Shown piece after piece: positions 7,262 to 13,131 of a DNA stretch of 13,260 bases (positions within the stretch are counted from its first letter, which is position 1; each line of letters starts with the position of its first letter). This DNA is from Syntrophaceae bacterium UBA3084. Its GTDB lineage: Bacteria > Desulfobacterota > Syntrophia > Syntrophales > UBA6807. Made by a program: the position numbers and the translations under genes. The stretch is taken from NCBI GenBank assembly GCA_002367335.1, contig DFBI01000063.1, forward strand, positions 1 to 13,260, in the 5' to 3' direction. A model generated the notes under the pieces. The model saw nothing but the letters and a program-made list of their open reading frames with translations, was not told the DNA's origin and made no database searches.

Positions 7262-7611
7262 TAAGTTTTGTCAAGGGGAAAACGGAGATTTCCCTTGACC
7301 TTCCGGATTGAAAGATTCCCGGCGGTTATTCTTGTTAATCTGCCTCAACTCGATCTTTTTTCATCCTTTGTGGTCCGCATTAATCGATCACATGCGACCA
7401 GACATCCATTTGCTGTACCAAAGGTCAGACAGGTTCGCGTTACACCATACCCTTAATGACCTCTACAGAAGATTGAGTTTGGGTCAACCCCCCGGCCTCG
7501 AAACAGCATAATCGTTGCAATGCGTTTATCGCATGCACAGTCCCCAGAACGGCAAGGCCCGGCGGGAAGATCTTCATTTCGGCAGATTTATATATTTATA
7601 CAGCTTTTGTT
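7262..7611 (-). other. 3' non-coding flank of the IS110 element
   Basis: No gene is supported in these 350 bases. Two hairpins stand out. GTCAAGGG-AAA (7270-7281, G7278 bulged) pairs with TTTCCCTTGAC (7289-7299). TGC and ATGCG (7516-7524, A7519 bulged) pair with CGCATGCA (7530-7537). The flank follows the transposase stop directly. In the IS1111 subgroup the bridge RNA is encoded on this side, so it remains an alternative location for that RNA. Confidence 0.45.
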
Positions 7612-8643
7612 TCAGGCTGCCTGCATTTTTTCAGGAAGCTTAAAATCAGCCTCTTTTCTGTCAACAGCCAGCATGTAAGCCACAAGCTTTCTTGCAACGG
7701 CAAGCGTTGCCCTGTTTTTGTTTCCCTTCTTCGATTCCCGTTCGTGCACGATGGCCAGTTGCTCGTTCCAGTATGGTGCAAGCTTTGCCGCCTCGATGAG
7801 CATGGTTTGCAGGTGCTTGTTCCTCTTCTTGGAGATCGGGCCTCGCTGTTCCTTGCCCGCCGATTCTTTTTGTGCGCTACACAGACCACAGTAACTGACT
7901 GCCTTTCGAATGGATGTAAATCGTCCCGGATCGCCGATCTCCAATACCCAGGTCAGAGCCGTTATCTCTCCTACTCCGGGAATGATCATGAGACGATGCA
8001 CCCGATCATGTATCAATTGATTGGTGCGAAGTTCTACAACAAGTCTCTTTTGAAAAGAACGGAACATCTCATAGCTTGAACGGCTCAACTGAAGAAGCTC
8101 CTTAACGGAAGGGGGAATCTCATCGACCCGTTCGAGAAGTTCGTGAAAGTATTTCTTGCCGTGAAGGCGTTTCTTACTGTAGGTGGCCCCAACTTCCATG
8201 AGCAGACCCGACATCTTGTTCTGCATCTTTACTGCCGTTCGAACAATGTGGTTGCGATACCGTAATATCCGTCGCAGTTCACGAATCTCTTCTGAGAGCA
8301 TGTAACATTCAGGAAGGAGATTCACCCGCAGTAGATCGGCTATTTTCTCGGCATCGGCTCGATCATTCTTTTTCTTGGCGGCTGTTATGGCCTTGAGCAT
8401 CGCAGGATGAGCCACTTTCAGGGCAACGGCGTGAGGCTTGAGAAAGTCATACACCCATCCGGTGAACATAGTCGCCTCCATAGCGCCTATCCAGGGTCCC
8501 GGCAGTTCCTTCACCCATGCTTCCAGTGACTGCCTGTCGGCAGCTATCTTTCCCTGGCCAATCAGAGAACCGTCAATGGCTTTTACACAATATGCTATTA
8601 TCTTCTTGTGAATGTCCAATCCTATGTAGTAGTATCGCTTCAT
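7612..8643 (-). CDS. IS110-family RNA-guided transposase (DEDD recombinase)
   Basis: This 343-residue protein appears intact. The N-terminal RuvC-like DEDD domain shows D10 (GLDIHKK), E56 (GAMEAT), and D94 and D97 (KNDRADAEKIADLL). A coiled-coil-like linker spans about 115-215. The C-terminal Transposase_20 domain starts with IPGVGEITAL (221-230) and carries the likely catalytic Ser261 in ESAGKEQRGPISKKRNKHL. IS110 enzymes excise and insert their element guided by an element-encoded bridge RNA, without target duplication. The ATG at 8643 has GAGGT four bases upstream. All catalytic residues I can place are present, so the element could still be active. Confidence 0.95.
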   Translation of the reverse strand: MKRYYYIGLDIHKKIIAYCVKAIDGSLIGQGKIAADRQSLEAWVKELPGPWIGAMEATMFTGWVYDFLKPHAVALKVAHPAMLKAITAAKKKNDRADAEKIADLLRVNLLPECYMLSEEIRELRRILRYRNHIVRTAVKMQNKMSGLLMEVGATYSKKRLHGKKYFHELLERVDEIPPSVKELLQLSRSSYEMFRSFQKRLVVELRTNQLIHDRVHRLMIIPGVGEITALTWVLEIGDPGRFTSIRKAVSYCGLCSAQKESAGKEQRGPISKKRNKHLQTMLIEAAKLAPYWNEQLAIVHERESKKGNKNRATLAVARKLVAYMLAVDRKEADFKLPEKMQAA

Positions 8644-8871
8644 GGTGACCTCTTTGTGGTTTATTTCCGGGCGAGCTCATCTCGACCCGGCAGTTTACAT
8701 GTAAACATTGTGAACCGCTTGGAGGTTTCCTTCAACCTTTATTACTTATGCATTCAAACAGTATATCTATTTCTCGAAGAAAAGAGGCAACAATATGTTT
8801 ACTGTTCCCCGAATCCCTCGCAACATACGTCCAAATATACTTTCTGCCAAGTTATTTAACTATTTAAGGTC
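8644..8871 (-). ncRNA. Candidate IS110 bridge RNA region (5' non-coding flank)
   Basis: This flank upstream of the transposase has no gene and several hairpins. CCGGGCGAG (8667-8675) pairs with CTCG-CCCGG (8681-8690, A8685 bulged). GTTTACATGTAAAC (8693-8706) is a perfect palindrome. AGGTT (8723-8727) pairs with AACCT (8734-8738). TTTCT/AGAAA lies at about 8770-8782. In IS110 proper, such as IS621, the bridge RNA is transcribed from this position and folds into a 5' stem and two internal-loop stems. I cannot identify guide loops or a core dinucleotide, so this is a location call only. Confidence 0.35.
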
Positions 8872-9113
8872 GTCCCCCTTCTTTCCAAATTCTTACCGGC
8901 TCGATTAATATAGAACACCAGCATGGACATGGCAGAACGAAACGGCGGGGCCTTGCGGTGCTTGCTGGTATCGGCCGACTTCTTAAGTGACAGTGCAATC
9001 CTTTTTGGATCTCTCCAGGTAAAGACACCTTCTTCCAGATCCAGTGCATAGCTCTCGTGAGTCACTTTCGCTGACCACTTTGTAGACGCTGGAGTTTTTG
9101 ATCCTTTTGCCAT
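8856..9113 (-). pseudogene. DUF3175 protein gene, 3'-truncated
   Basis: The first 75 or so residues are a clear DUF3175 domain: KWSAKVTHESYALDLEEGVFTWRDPKRIALSLKKSAD in shape from about residue 12, then HRKAPPFRSAMSMLVFYINRAGKNL at about 52-76. These are small cytoplasmic proteins of unknown function. Family members continue with a basic helix of about 20 residues (RR..LE.AK.ELR). Here the sequence diverges after GKNL at about 8880 into ERRGTTLNS and a stop. The divergence begins at the GGGGGACGACC motif bordering the IS110 element, so an insertion probably removed the end. The start at 9113 has GGAAG about ten bases upstream. No 3' part is found on the far side of the element. Confidence 0.8.
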
Positions 9114-9276
9114 TTTCTATGCTTCCGGATTGATTAATCTTTAAGTTAGCAGAGACAGAGCACACATATGCCCATTCTGACAGTAAGCCCTCGTATAAGA
9201 GCTTAGATTGCATGTTTTGCTAAGTTAAGACATGCCTCCAAGTGTAGAGGTGTAGAATATTTTTAGGGGAAAAACG
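9114..9276. other. Upstream region of the DUF3175 gene
   Basis: No gene is seen. It should hold the DUF3175 promoter on the minus strand, but I see no convincing -35/-10 pair. Confidence 0.4.
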
Positions 9277-9360
9277 GGGGTCTATGTCTTGCAATACTAC
9301 ATTTTATCAGCATACCATTGAACAACCTATTCAAGATATCGTATTGCAAGACCTGACCCC
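9277..9360. repeat. REPIN-like inverted pair downstream of hsdR
   Basis: GGGGTC (9277-9282) and GTCTTGCAATAC (9286-9297) face GTATTGCAAGAC (9341-9352) and GACCCC (9355-9360). The arms are about 20 bp, differ by one mismatch and one gap, and enclose about 43 bases. GGGGTCAGGTCTTGCAAT-type sequences are typical leaders of RAYT transposase genes as I remember them. Two such units in inverted orientation match the REPIN design. It lies 37 bases past the hsdR stop and may end its transcript. Confidence 0.6.
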
Positions 9361-9396
9361 TCAACTCCTGATATGTTCGATGCCCACCTTCCTGAA

Positions 9397-11778
9397 TTAC
9401 GCTGCTTTCATCTGGTACAAATATTTTTGAAATTCGATAAATGTATTCTTGATCGATTCAACACCCCCAAGGGTTTCTGCCGCATCAGTTATAGAGTGAT
9501 ACTTCAATTCCAGCAGGCTCGGCAGCTTATCCTGGTCGAGTTCGCTTACGCCGGTTTCAATATATTTGGATAAAACAAAATCCAGGAAGTCTTTTTGCCT
9601 GTCACCCAAACCGTCAAAGATTTGAGGCTTGGCATTTACAACCCGCTCTTCTCTGGTGATGGGTTTAATAGCAAACGACACGTATTCCAGAACATCAAAC
9701 AAATCACTCTTTTCAGCATTGATTAATTTTTGCAGATTGCTTAATTCGTCTTTGCCGTAACCGGCTTCTTCAAGTTTTACCAGAAATGATTTTCGCGTTA
9801 GCGGAACAGACCAGATTTTACGAAGCTCATCTTCGTCTTTAAAATATTCCGGTAATTTTCCAAACAAGCCATGCAGGAACTCCTCGGCTGAAATGGGCTT
9901 CCCTTCCGCACTCCAAAAAGAAGTGGCGATCATATGTTGAATTTCTCTTTCCTTTCCGTCACGTAACTTTATTTTCAATCTTTTTCTTTCTTCCTTTTCT
10001 CCCACTTCATATTCAGTATCAGGAATATCGCCAACCTCATCCTTAGGGGTCTTGTGTTCATAGGTCGATTCATCCGGCTCCAAAGGTTCGCCGTCCCATT
10101 CGGGATCGGAAAAATGTTTGCAGGCATCCACAAAATCATAGATCGTGAAATACTCTTTGCCCTCAAACAGGCGCGTCCCACGTCCGACAATCTGCTTGAA
10201 TTCAATCATCGTATTAATCGGGCGCAGCAGAACAATGTTGCGAATATTTCGGGCATCCACGCCGGTGGATAATTTTTGAGACGTTGTTAAAACCGTGGGA
10301 ATTGTTTTTTCATTATCCTGGAATTCACGTAAGTGCTGATCACCGAGCGCGCCGTCATTGGCCGTAACCCGTTGGCAATAGTTGGGATCTGAGCTTTCTT
10401 TTAGCTGATTCACTAAATCGCGGATAGCCAGAGCGTGGTCCTGCGTGGCGCAAAAGATGATAGTCTTTTCTTTCTGGTTGATTTCGTCCAGCACAATTTC
10501 AACGCGCTTTTTCTCACGTGCTTTTATCTCAATAATGCGGTTAAAATCAGTTTCAACATATCGCCGACCTTCCTCCACCTCGCCTTCGATAATCGTATCA
10601 TCAGGCGTATACACATATTCATCAATGGTTGTCTGAATACGTTTCACTTTAAACGGCGTCAGGAATCCATCATTAATCCCTTCTTTTAAAGAATAGATAT
10701 AAACCGGTTCGCCGAAATATTTATAAGTATCAATGTTATGCGTGCGTTTGGGCGTGGCGGTTAATCCAAGCTGAACCGCCGGTGAGAAATATTCCATAAT
10801 TTCACGCCAGTTGCCTTCATCGTTGGCACCGCCGCGATGACACTCGTCGATAACGATAAAATCAAAATAATCCTCCGGGTACTGGCCAAAATAGGGCGAA
10901 TTATCCGGGCCGCTCATAAAGGTCTGAAAAATGGTAAAAAAGATACTGCCATTGGTAGGCACGCGGCCGTTGTTACGAATCTCAGCGGGATTGATGCGCA
11001 CCAGCGCGTCTTCCGGGAAAGCGTTGAAAGCGTTAAAAGCCTGGTCTGCTAATATATTGCGGTCGGCAAGAAATAAAATGCGCGGCCGCCTTTTTAATGG
11101 ATAATTAACAGTTGATAATTGAGAATTGTTTTTTTCATTATCCCTTATCAATTTTCCATTTTCAATTACTGAAAGGTTCCAGCGGGAATAGAACAATTTC
11201 CAGGCGATTTGAAAGGCGATGAAGGTTTTACCGGTGCCGGTGGCGAGTGTCAACAGAATGCGTGGTTCGCCATCGGCTATGGCGGACATAGCCTTGTTTA
11301 CTGCAATTTCCTGATAAAATCGTAGCGGCTTGGTTCCGCCGATATCTTCAAACGGTACGGCATTAAAAGCGTCGAGCCAGTTATTTTTCTCGGCAAAAAT
11401 CCGCCCCCATAATTCATCGGGCGTCGGGAAACGAGTGACATTCCTCTCTTTACCCGTTTGCATATTCATTTCGTAAATTTCATTGCCGTTACTGGAATAG
11501 GCAAAGGAGGTATTTAATTTGCTTGCGTAATTCTTGGCCTGGGCCACTCCTTCGCCAACGAGCAGTTCATCACTTTTGGCCTCCACCACGGCCAGCTTCT
11601 GGTTTTTATAAGTGAGCACATAATCGGCAATAAGCGGTTTAGCGCGCCCGCCGCCGGTCTGAATCTTACCGATGGTGATATGATGTTCGCGCAGAACTTT
11701 GGTGTCTTCGATAACACCCCAGCCGCTGTCTTTTAATTTGGGGTCGATGAGTTCGGCTCTGGTTTCCGCTTCGTTCAC
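9397..11778 (-). CDS. hsdR: Type I restriction enzyme R subunit (HsdR), DNA translocase and nuclease
   Basis: This 793-residue protein is the motor and cutting subunit of a type I restriction enzyme. The N-terminal PD-(D/E)XK nuclease shows D52 and E66-A-K68. The SF2 helicase core has Walker A ATGTGKT (179-185), LADRN (238-241 region), DECH (311-314), LTATPKR (339-345), STGVD (504-508) and QIVGRGTR (529-536). The remainder is the HsdR C-terminal region of the EcoEI type. The start is GTG at 11778, the usual family beginning NEAETRAELIDPKLK. The only upstream ATG (11783) is out of frame, and no Shine-Dalgarno is visible because an AT-rich repeat occupies the leader. Residues 202-228 are an in-frame repeat insertion. 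It is the last gene of hsdS, Bro-N, four-helix bundle, hsdR. Confidence 0.95.
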   Translation of the reverse strand: MNEAETRAELIDPKLKDSGWGVIEDTKVLREHHITIGKIQTGGGRAKPLIADYVLTYKNQKLAVVEAKSDELLVGEGVAQAKNYASKLNTSFAYSSNGNEIYEMNMQTGKERNVTRFPTPDELWGRIFAEKNNWLDAFNAVPFEDIGGTKPLRFYQEIAVNKAMSAIADGEPRILLTLATGTGKTFIAFQIAWKLFYSRWNLSVIENGKLIRDNEKNNSQLSTVNYPLKRRPRILFLADRNILADQAFNAFNAFPEDALVRINPAEIRNNGRVPTNGSIFFTIFQTFMSGPDNSPYFGQYPEDYFDFIVIDECHRGGANDEGNWREIMEYFSPAVQLGLTATPKRTHNIDTYKYFGEPVYIYSLKEGINDGFLTPFKVKRIQTTIDEYVYTPDDTIIEGEVEEGRRYVETDFNRIIEIKAREKKRVEIVLDEINQKEKTIIFCATQDHALAIRDLVNQLKESSDPNYCQRVTANDGALGDQHLREFQDNEKTIPTVLTTSQKLSTGVDARNIRNIVLLRPINTMIEFKQIVGRGTRLFEGKEYFTIYDFVDACKHFSDPEWDGEPLEPDESTYEHKTPKDEVGDIPDTEYEVGEKEERKRLKIKLRDGKEREIQHMIATSFWSAEGKPISAEEFLHGLFGKLPEYFKDEDELRKIWSVPLTRKSFLVKLEEAGYGKDELSNLQKLINAEKSDLFDVLEYVSFAIKPITREERVVNAKPQIFDGLGDRQKDFLDFVLSKYIETGVSELDQDKLPSLLELKYHSITDAAETLGGVESIKNTFIEFQKYLYQMKAA
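11095..11175. repeat. AT-rich palindromic repeat inserted in frame in hsdR
   Basis: Between SRWN and KRRPRILFLADRN, where relatives have only a few residues, hsdR carries 27 extra codons. The DNA is made of GTTGATAATTGAGAATTG-like and AATTGAAAATGG-like blocks in opposite orientation around a T-run. AATTGAAAATGGA-AATTGA, read on the minus strand, also occurs on the plus strand at 11793-11812. Its length is a multiple of three and it adds no stop. Confidence 0.75.
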
Positions 11779-11781
11779 GTC

Positions 11782-11820
11782 ATTAATTGATAATTGAAAA
11801 TGGACAATTGAGAATTATTC
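11782..11820. repeat. Left inverted copy of the AT-rich repeat (hsdR leader)
   Basis: This block, built from AATTGATAATTG and AAAATGGACAATTGAGAA, ends three bases before the hsdR GTG. Its reverse complement aligns with 12276-12310 around ATTGTCCATTNTCAA-TAT-AATTA, so the two are inverted copies flanking the four-helix-bundle gene. A further AATTGACAATTATCAATTAT-like piece lies at 11910-11929 over that gene's stop. Confidence 0.7.
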
Positions 11821-11864
11821 AATCATTCGTTTTCAATTATATTCCTTTTGTTTATTGATTTGAA

Positions 11865-11898
11865 TTTTAAGCCGTACCCAAATTGGGTACGGTTAAAA
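11865..11898. repeat. Long near-perfect palindrome between four-helix-bundle gene and hsdR
   Basis: CCGTACCCAA (11872-11881) pairs with TTGGGTACGG (11883-11892) around a single base. TTTTAA (11865-11870) pairs with TTAAAA (11893-11898) across one bulged G. That gives sixteen base pairs in 34 bases. No T-run follows in the hsdR direction, so it is not a classic terminator, though it could attenuate hsdR. Confidence 0.7.
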
Positions 11899-11925
11899 AT
11901 TTGTTCTTTCATTGACAATTATCAA

Positions 11926-12279
11926 TTATAAATTCCTTTTCGCCGTTTTAATGATGCTGGTTAACAATTTAAGCATTTCTATTGAATCCGCATTAATACT
12001 TGAAAATTGACTTTCTTCAAGATAGCCGGATTTAAAGAGCAATTCTAACCAATACTGCGTCTCATTTGCTTCCTTTAAAGCGATGGCCATTTTATGAATA
12101 AAATCCTTTTTGCTTTCTGCCTGTTCAGCTTCCCGTACCAAGGCTCCAACCGCCGTACCGCTTCTCAGCAACTGTTTGCTTAAGACAAACTCTTTTTTTT
12201 CCTGCAAATACTTGTAAAGTTTTACGATGCGCAATGCAAAATCAAAGCTCTTTTCTTTTATCACATTCTCCCGTTCCAT
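11926..12279 (-). CDS. Four-helix-bundle protein (23S rRNA intervening-sequence protein family)
   Basis: This 117-residue, Lys/Glu-rich, all-helical protein belongs to the S23/four-helix-bundle family. Typical stretches are KSFDFALRIVKLYKYL (10-25), LSKQLLRSGTAVGALVREA (33-51), SKKDFIHKMAIALKEANETQYW (56-77) and LLFKSGYLEE (80-89). Relatives are encoded inside 23S rRNA intervening sequences and scattered cassettes, and are distantly related to the Avd protein of diversity-generating retroelements. Their biochemical role is poorly known, with nucleic-acid binding suspected. The ATG at 12279 is embedded in the AT-rich repeat and has no clear Shine-Dalgarno. Its stop also overlaps repeat sequence. 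It follows the Bro-N gene by 26 bases and precedes hsdR by 147. No reverse transcriptase or template repeat is present, so a DGR is unlikely. Confidence 0.9.
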   Translation of the reverse strand: MERENVIKEKSFDFALRIVKLYKYLQEKKEFVLSKQLLRSGTAVGALVREAEQAESKKDFIHKMAIALKEANETQYWLELLFKSGYLEESQFSSINADSIEMLKLLTSIIKTAKRNL

Positions 12280-12321
12280 TATCCATTGTCCATTATCAAC
12301 TATTAATTACCCATTATCAAC
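12276..12321. repeat. Right inverted copy of the AT-rich repeat (Bro-N end and four-helix-bundle start)
   Basis: On the minus strand GTTGATAATGG occurs twice, 21 bases apart (12321-12311 and 12300-12290), followed by ACAATGGATAATGG. The first copy encodes the last Bro-N residues (VDNG) and sits against its TAA stop. The final ATG is the start of the four-helix-bundle gene. Confidence 0.7.
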
Positions 12322-13131
12322 ATCCAGAAGATTCTTTTTCGAAATAACGCTTCTACCCAGTTCTTTTTCTGTTTCTTTCCTGGCGGTTCCGGCAACCTTA
12401 CCACCGCGCCTGGCAACCTTTTTGCTTTGAGGAAACGTATCCGGTTTCTCTTTTTTAGAAATCTCTGTGGTAACGCGCTCGCCTAACATTGTAAAAATCA
12501 GTTCCAAATCATCCATGTGGTCACGTAAATTGGCTTTTGATTTTTCAGGCAGATTCTTATACTGCTTATAGTCACCCGGTGTCATTCCAAATGTGGCTTT
12601 GGAAATCTCGGCAGTTAAAATGGCAAAGTCTTTTTGCTCTTCAATTCCGCGCTCTTTCCATTCATCGGTCAGATTCTGCCGTATGGCGATGCCCCTTAAT
12701 CTTTTGTCAATCCAGTCTTGGGGATAGCCCTTTTTCTCATAAATTTCTTTCATCCGCTGCTGGGCAAGTTCGGGATTTTCTATCTCGTCAAGCCGGTCCT
12801 GACCAACCTGCGCCAACCAGCGTTTAAAAGGTTCGGCTTTTTTGCTGGGGATTGATTGAATCAGACGAAAAACATCTTTGGTGTTTCCTGCTAATGTTTT
12901 TCTCTTTTTACCTGTTTTTGCAGGCATCGCTACCTGGGGACAATTTGTCCCTACGTAGAATCCAAGCTCTTCATCCCTTTTACGAATCTTTTTCAGATAG
13001 TCTGTAGGGTTGGGACTATCGGTTAATACGCCAACGATATCAACCAGTGAATAAAACCATTCGTCATTATGCCAGGATCTACGAATCTCTTTGCCTTGGA
13101 AAACGACAAGTTTGTTTTTCTTATCTTCCAT
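12307..13131 (-). CDS. Bro-N domain protein of a type I restriction-modification operon
   Basis: This 274-residue cytoplasmic protein begins with a Bro-N (prophage antirepressor) domain: VFQGKEIRRSWHNDEWFYSLVDIVGVLTDSPNPTDYL in shape at residues 9-45, then KKIRKRDEEL and FRLIQSIPSKKAEPFKRWLAQVG at about 88-110. A family-typical helical part follows (ENPELAQQRMKEIY, LTAEISKATFGMTPGDYK, LRDHMDDLELIFTMLGE). The C-terminus is basic and low-complexity. Such proteins are often found next to hsdM/hsdS and may modulate them, but no mechanism is established that I know of. Its ATG shares one base with the hsdS stop (TAATG), and GGGGA in the hsdS end is its ribosome site, so coupling is expected. The last residues are encoded by the AT-rich repeat. 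Confidence 0.88.
   Translation of the reverse strand: MEDKKNKLVVFQGKEIRRSWHNDEWFYSLVDIVGVLTDSPNPTDYLKKIRKRDEELGFYVGTNCPQVAMPAKTGKKRKTLAGNTKDVFRLIQSIPSKKAEPFKRWLAQVGQDRLDEIENPELAQQRMKEIYEKKGYPQDWIDKRLRGIAIRQNLTDEWKERGIEEQKDFAILTAEISKATFGMTPGDYKQYKNLPEKSKANLRDHMDDLELIFTMLGERVTTEISKKEKPDTFPQSKKVARRGGKVAGTARKETEKELGRSVISKKNLLDVDNG

Larger units (their letters stand above)
7254..8871 (-). mobile_element. IS110-family insertion sequence (ends approximate)
   Basis: One transposase gene lies between non-coding flanks of about 350 and 230 bases. The ends are not fixed by inverted repeats, as usual for IS110. I infer them from GGGGAC motifs that face each other at 7248-7253 and 8872-8877, and from loss of DUF3175 similarity near 8880. 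The minus-strand sequence CCCCTTGACAAAACTTATC, close to the left limit, also resembles IS110 right ends as I remember them. Confidence 0.55.
11782..12321 (-). mobile_element. Putative four-helix-bundle cassette bounded by inverted repeats
   Basis: The unit consists of inverted AT-rich repeats (11782-11820 and 12276-12321), a central palindrome and one four-helix-bundle gene. It sits in an operon where Bro-N and hsdR would otherwise be close neighbours. This resembles 23S rRNA intervening sequences, in which a four-helix-bundle gene lies between inverted repeats. I infer mobility from layout only. Confidence 0.45.

Noticed and set aside
11782..12321. Diversity-generating retroelement suggested by the Avd-like four-helix-bundle protein
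   Set aside because: There is no reverse transcriptase gene and no template/variable repeat pair in the window. The gene fits the intervening-sequence protein family better.
12937..12951. Palindrome GGGACAATTTGTCCC within the Bro-N gene as a third in-frame insertion
   Set aside because: It encodes GTNCP, which I recall as a normal motif (GTNCPQV) of this Bro-N subgroup, so the palindrome is more likely native coding sequence.
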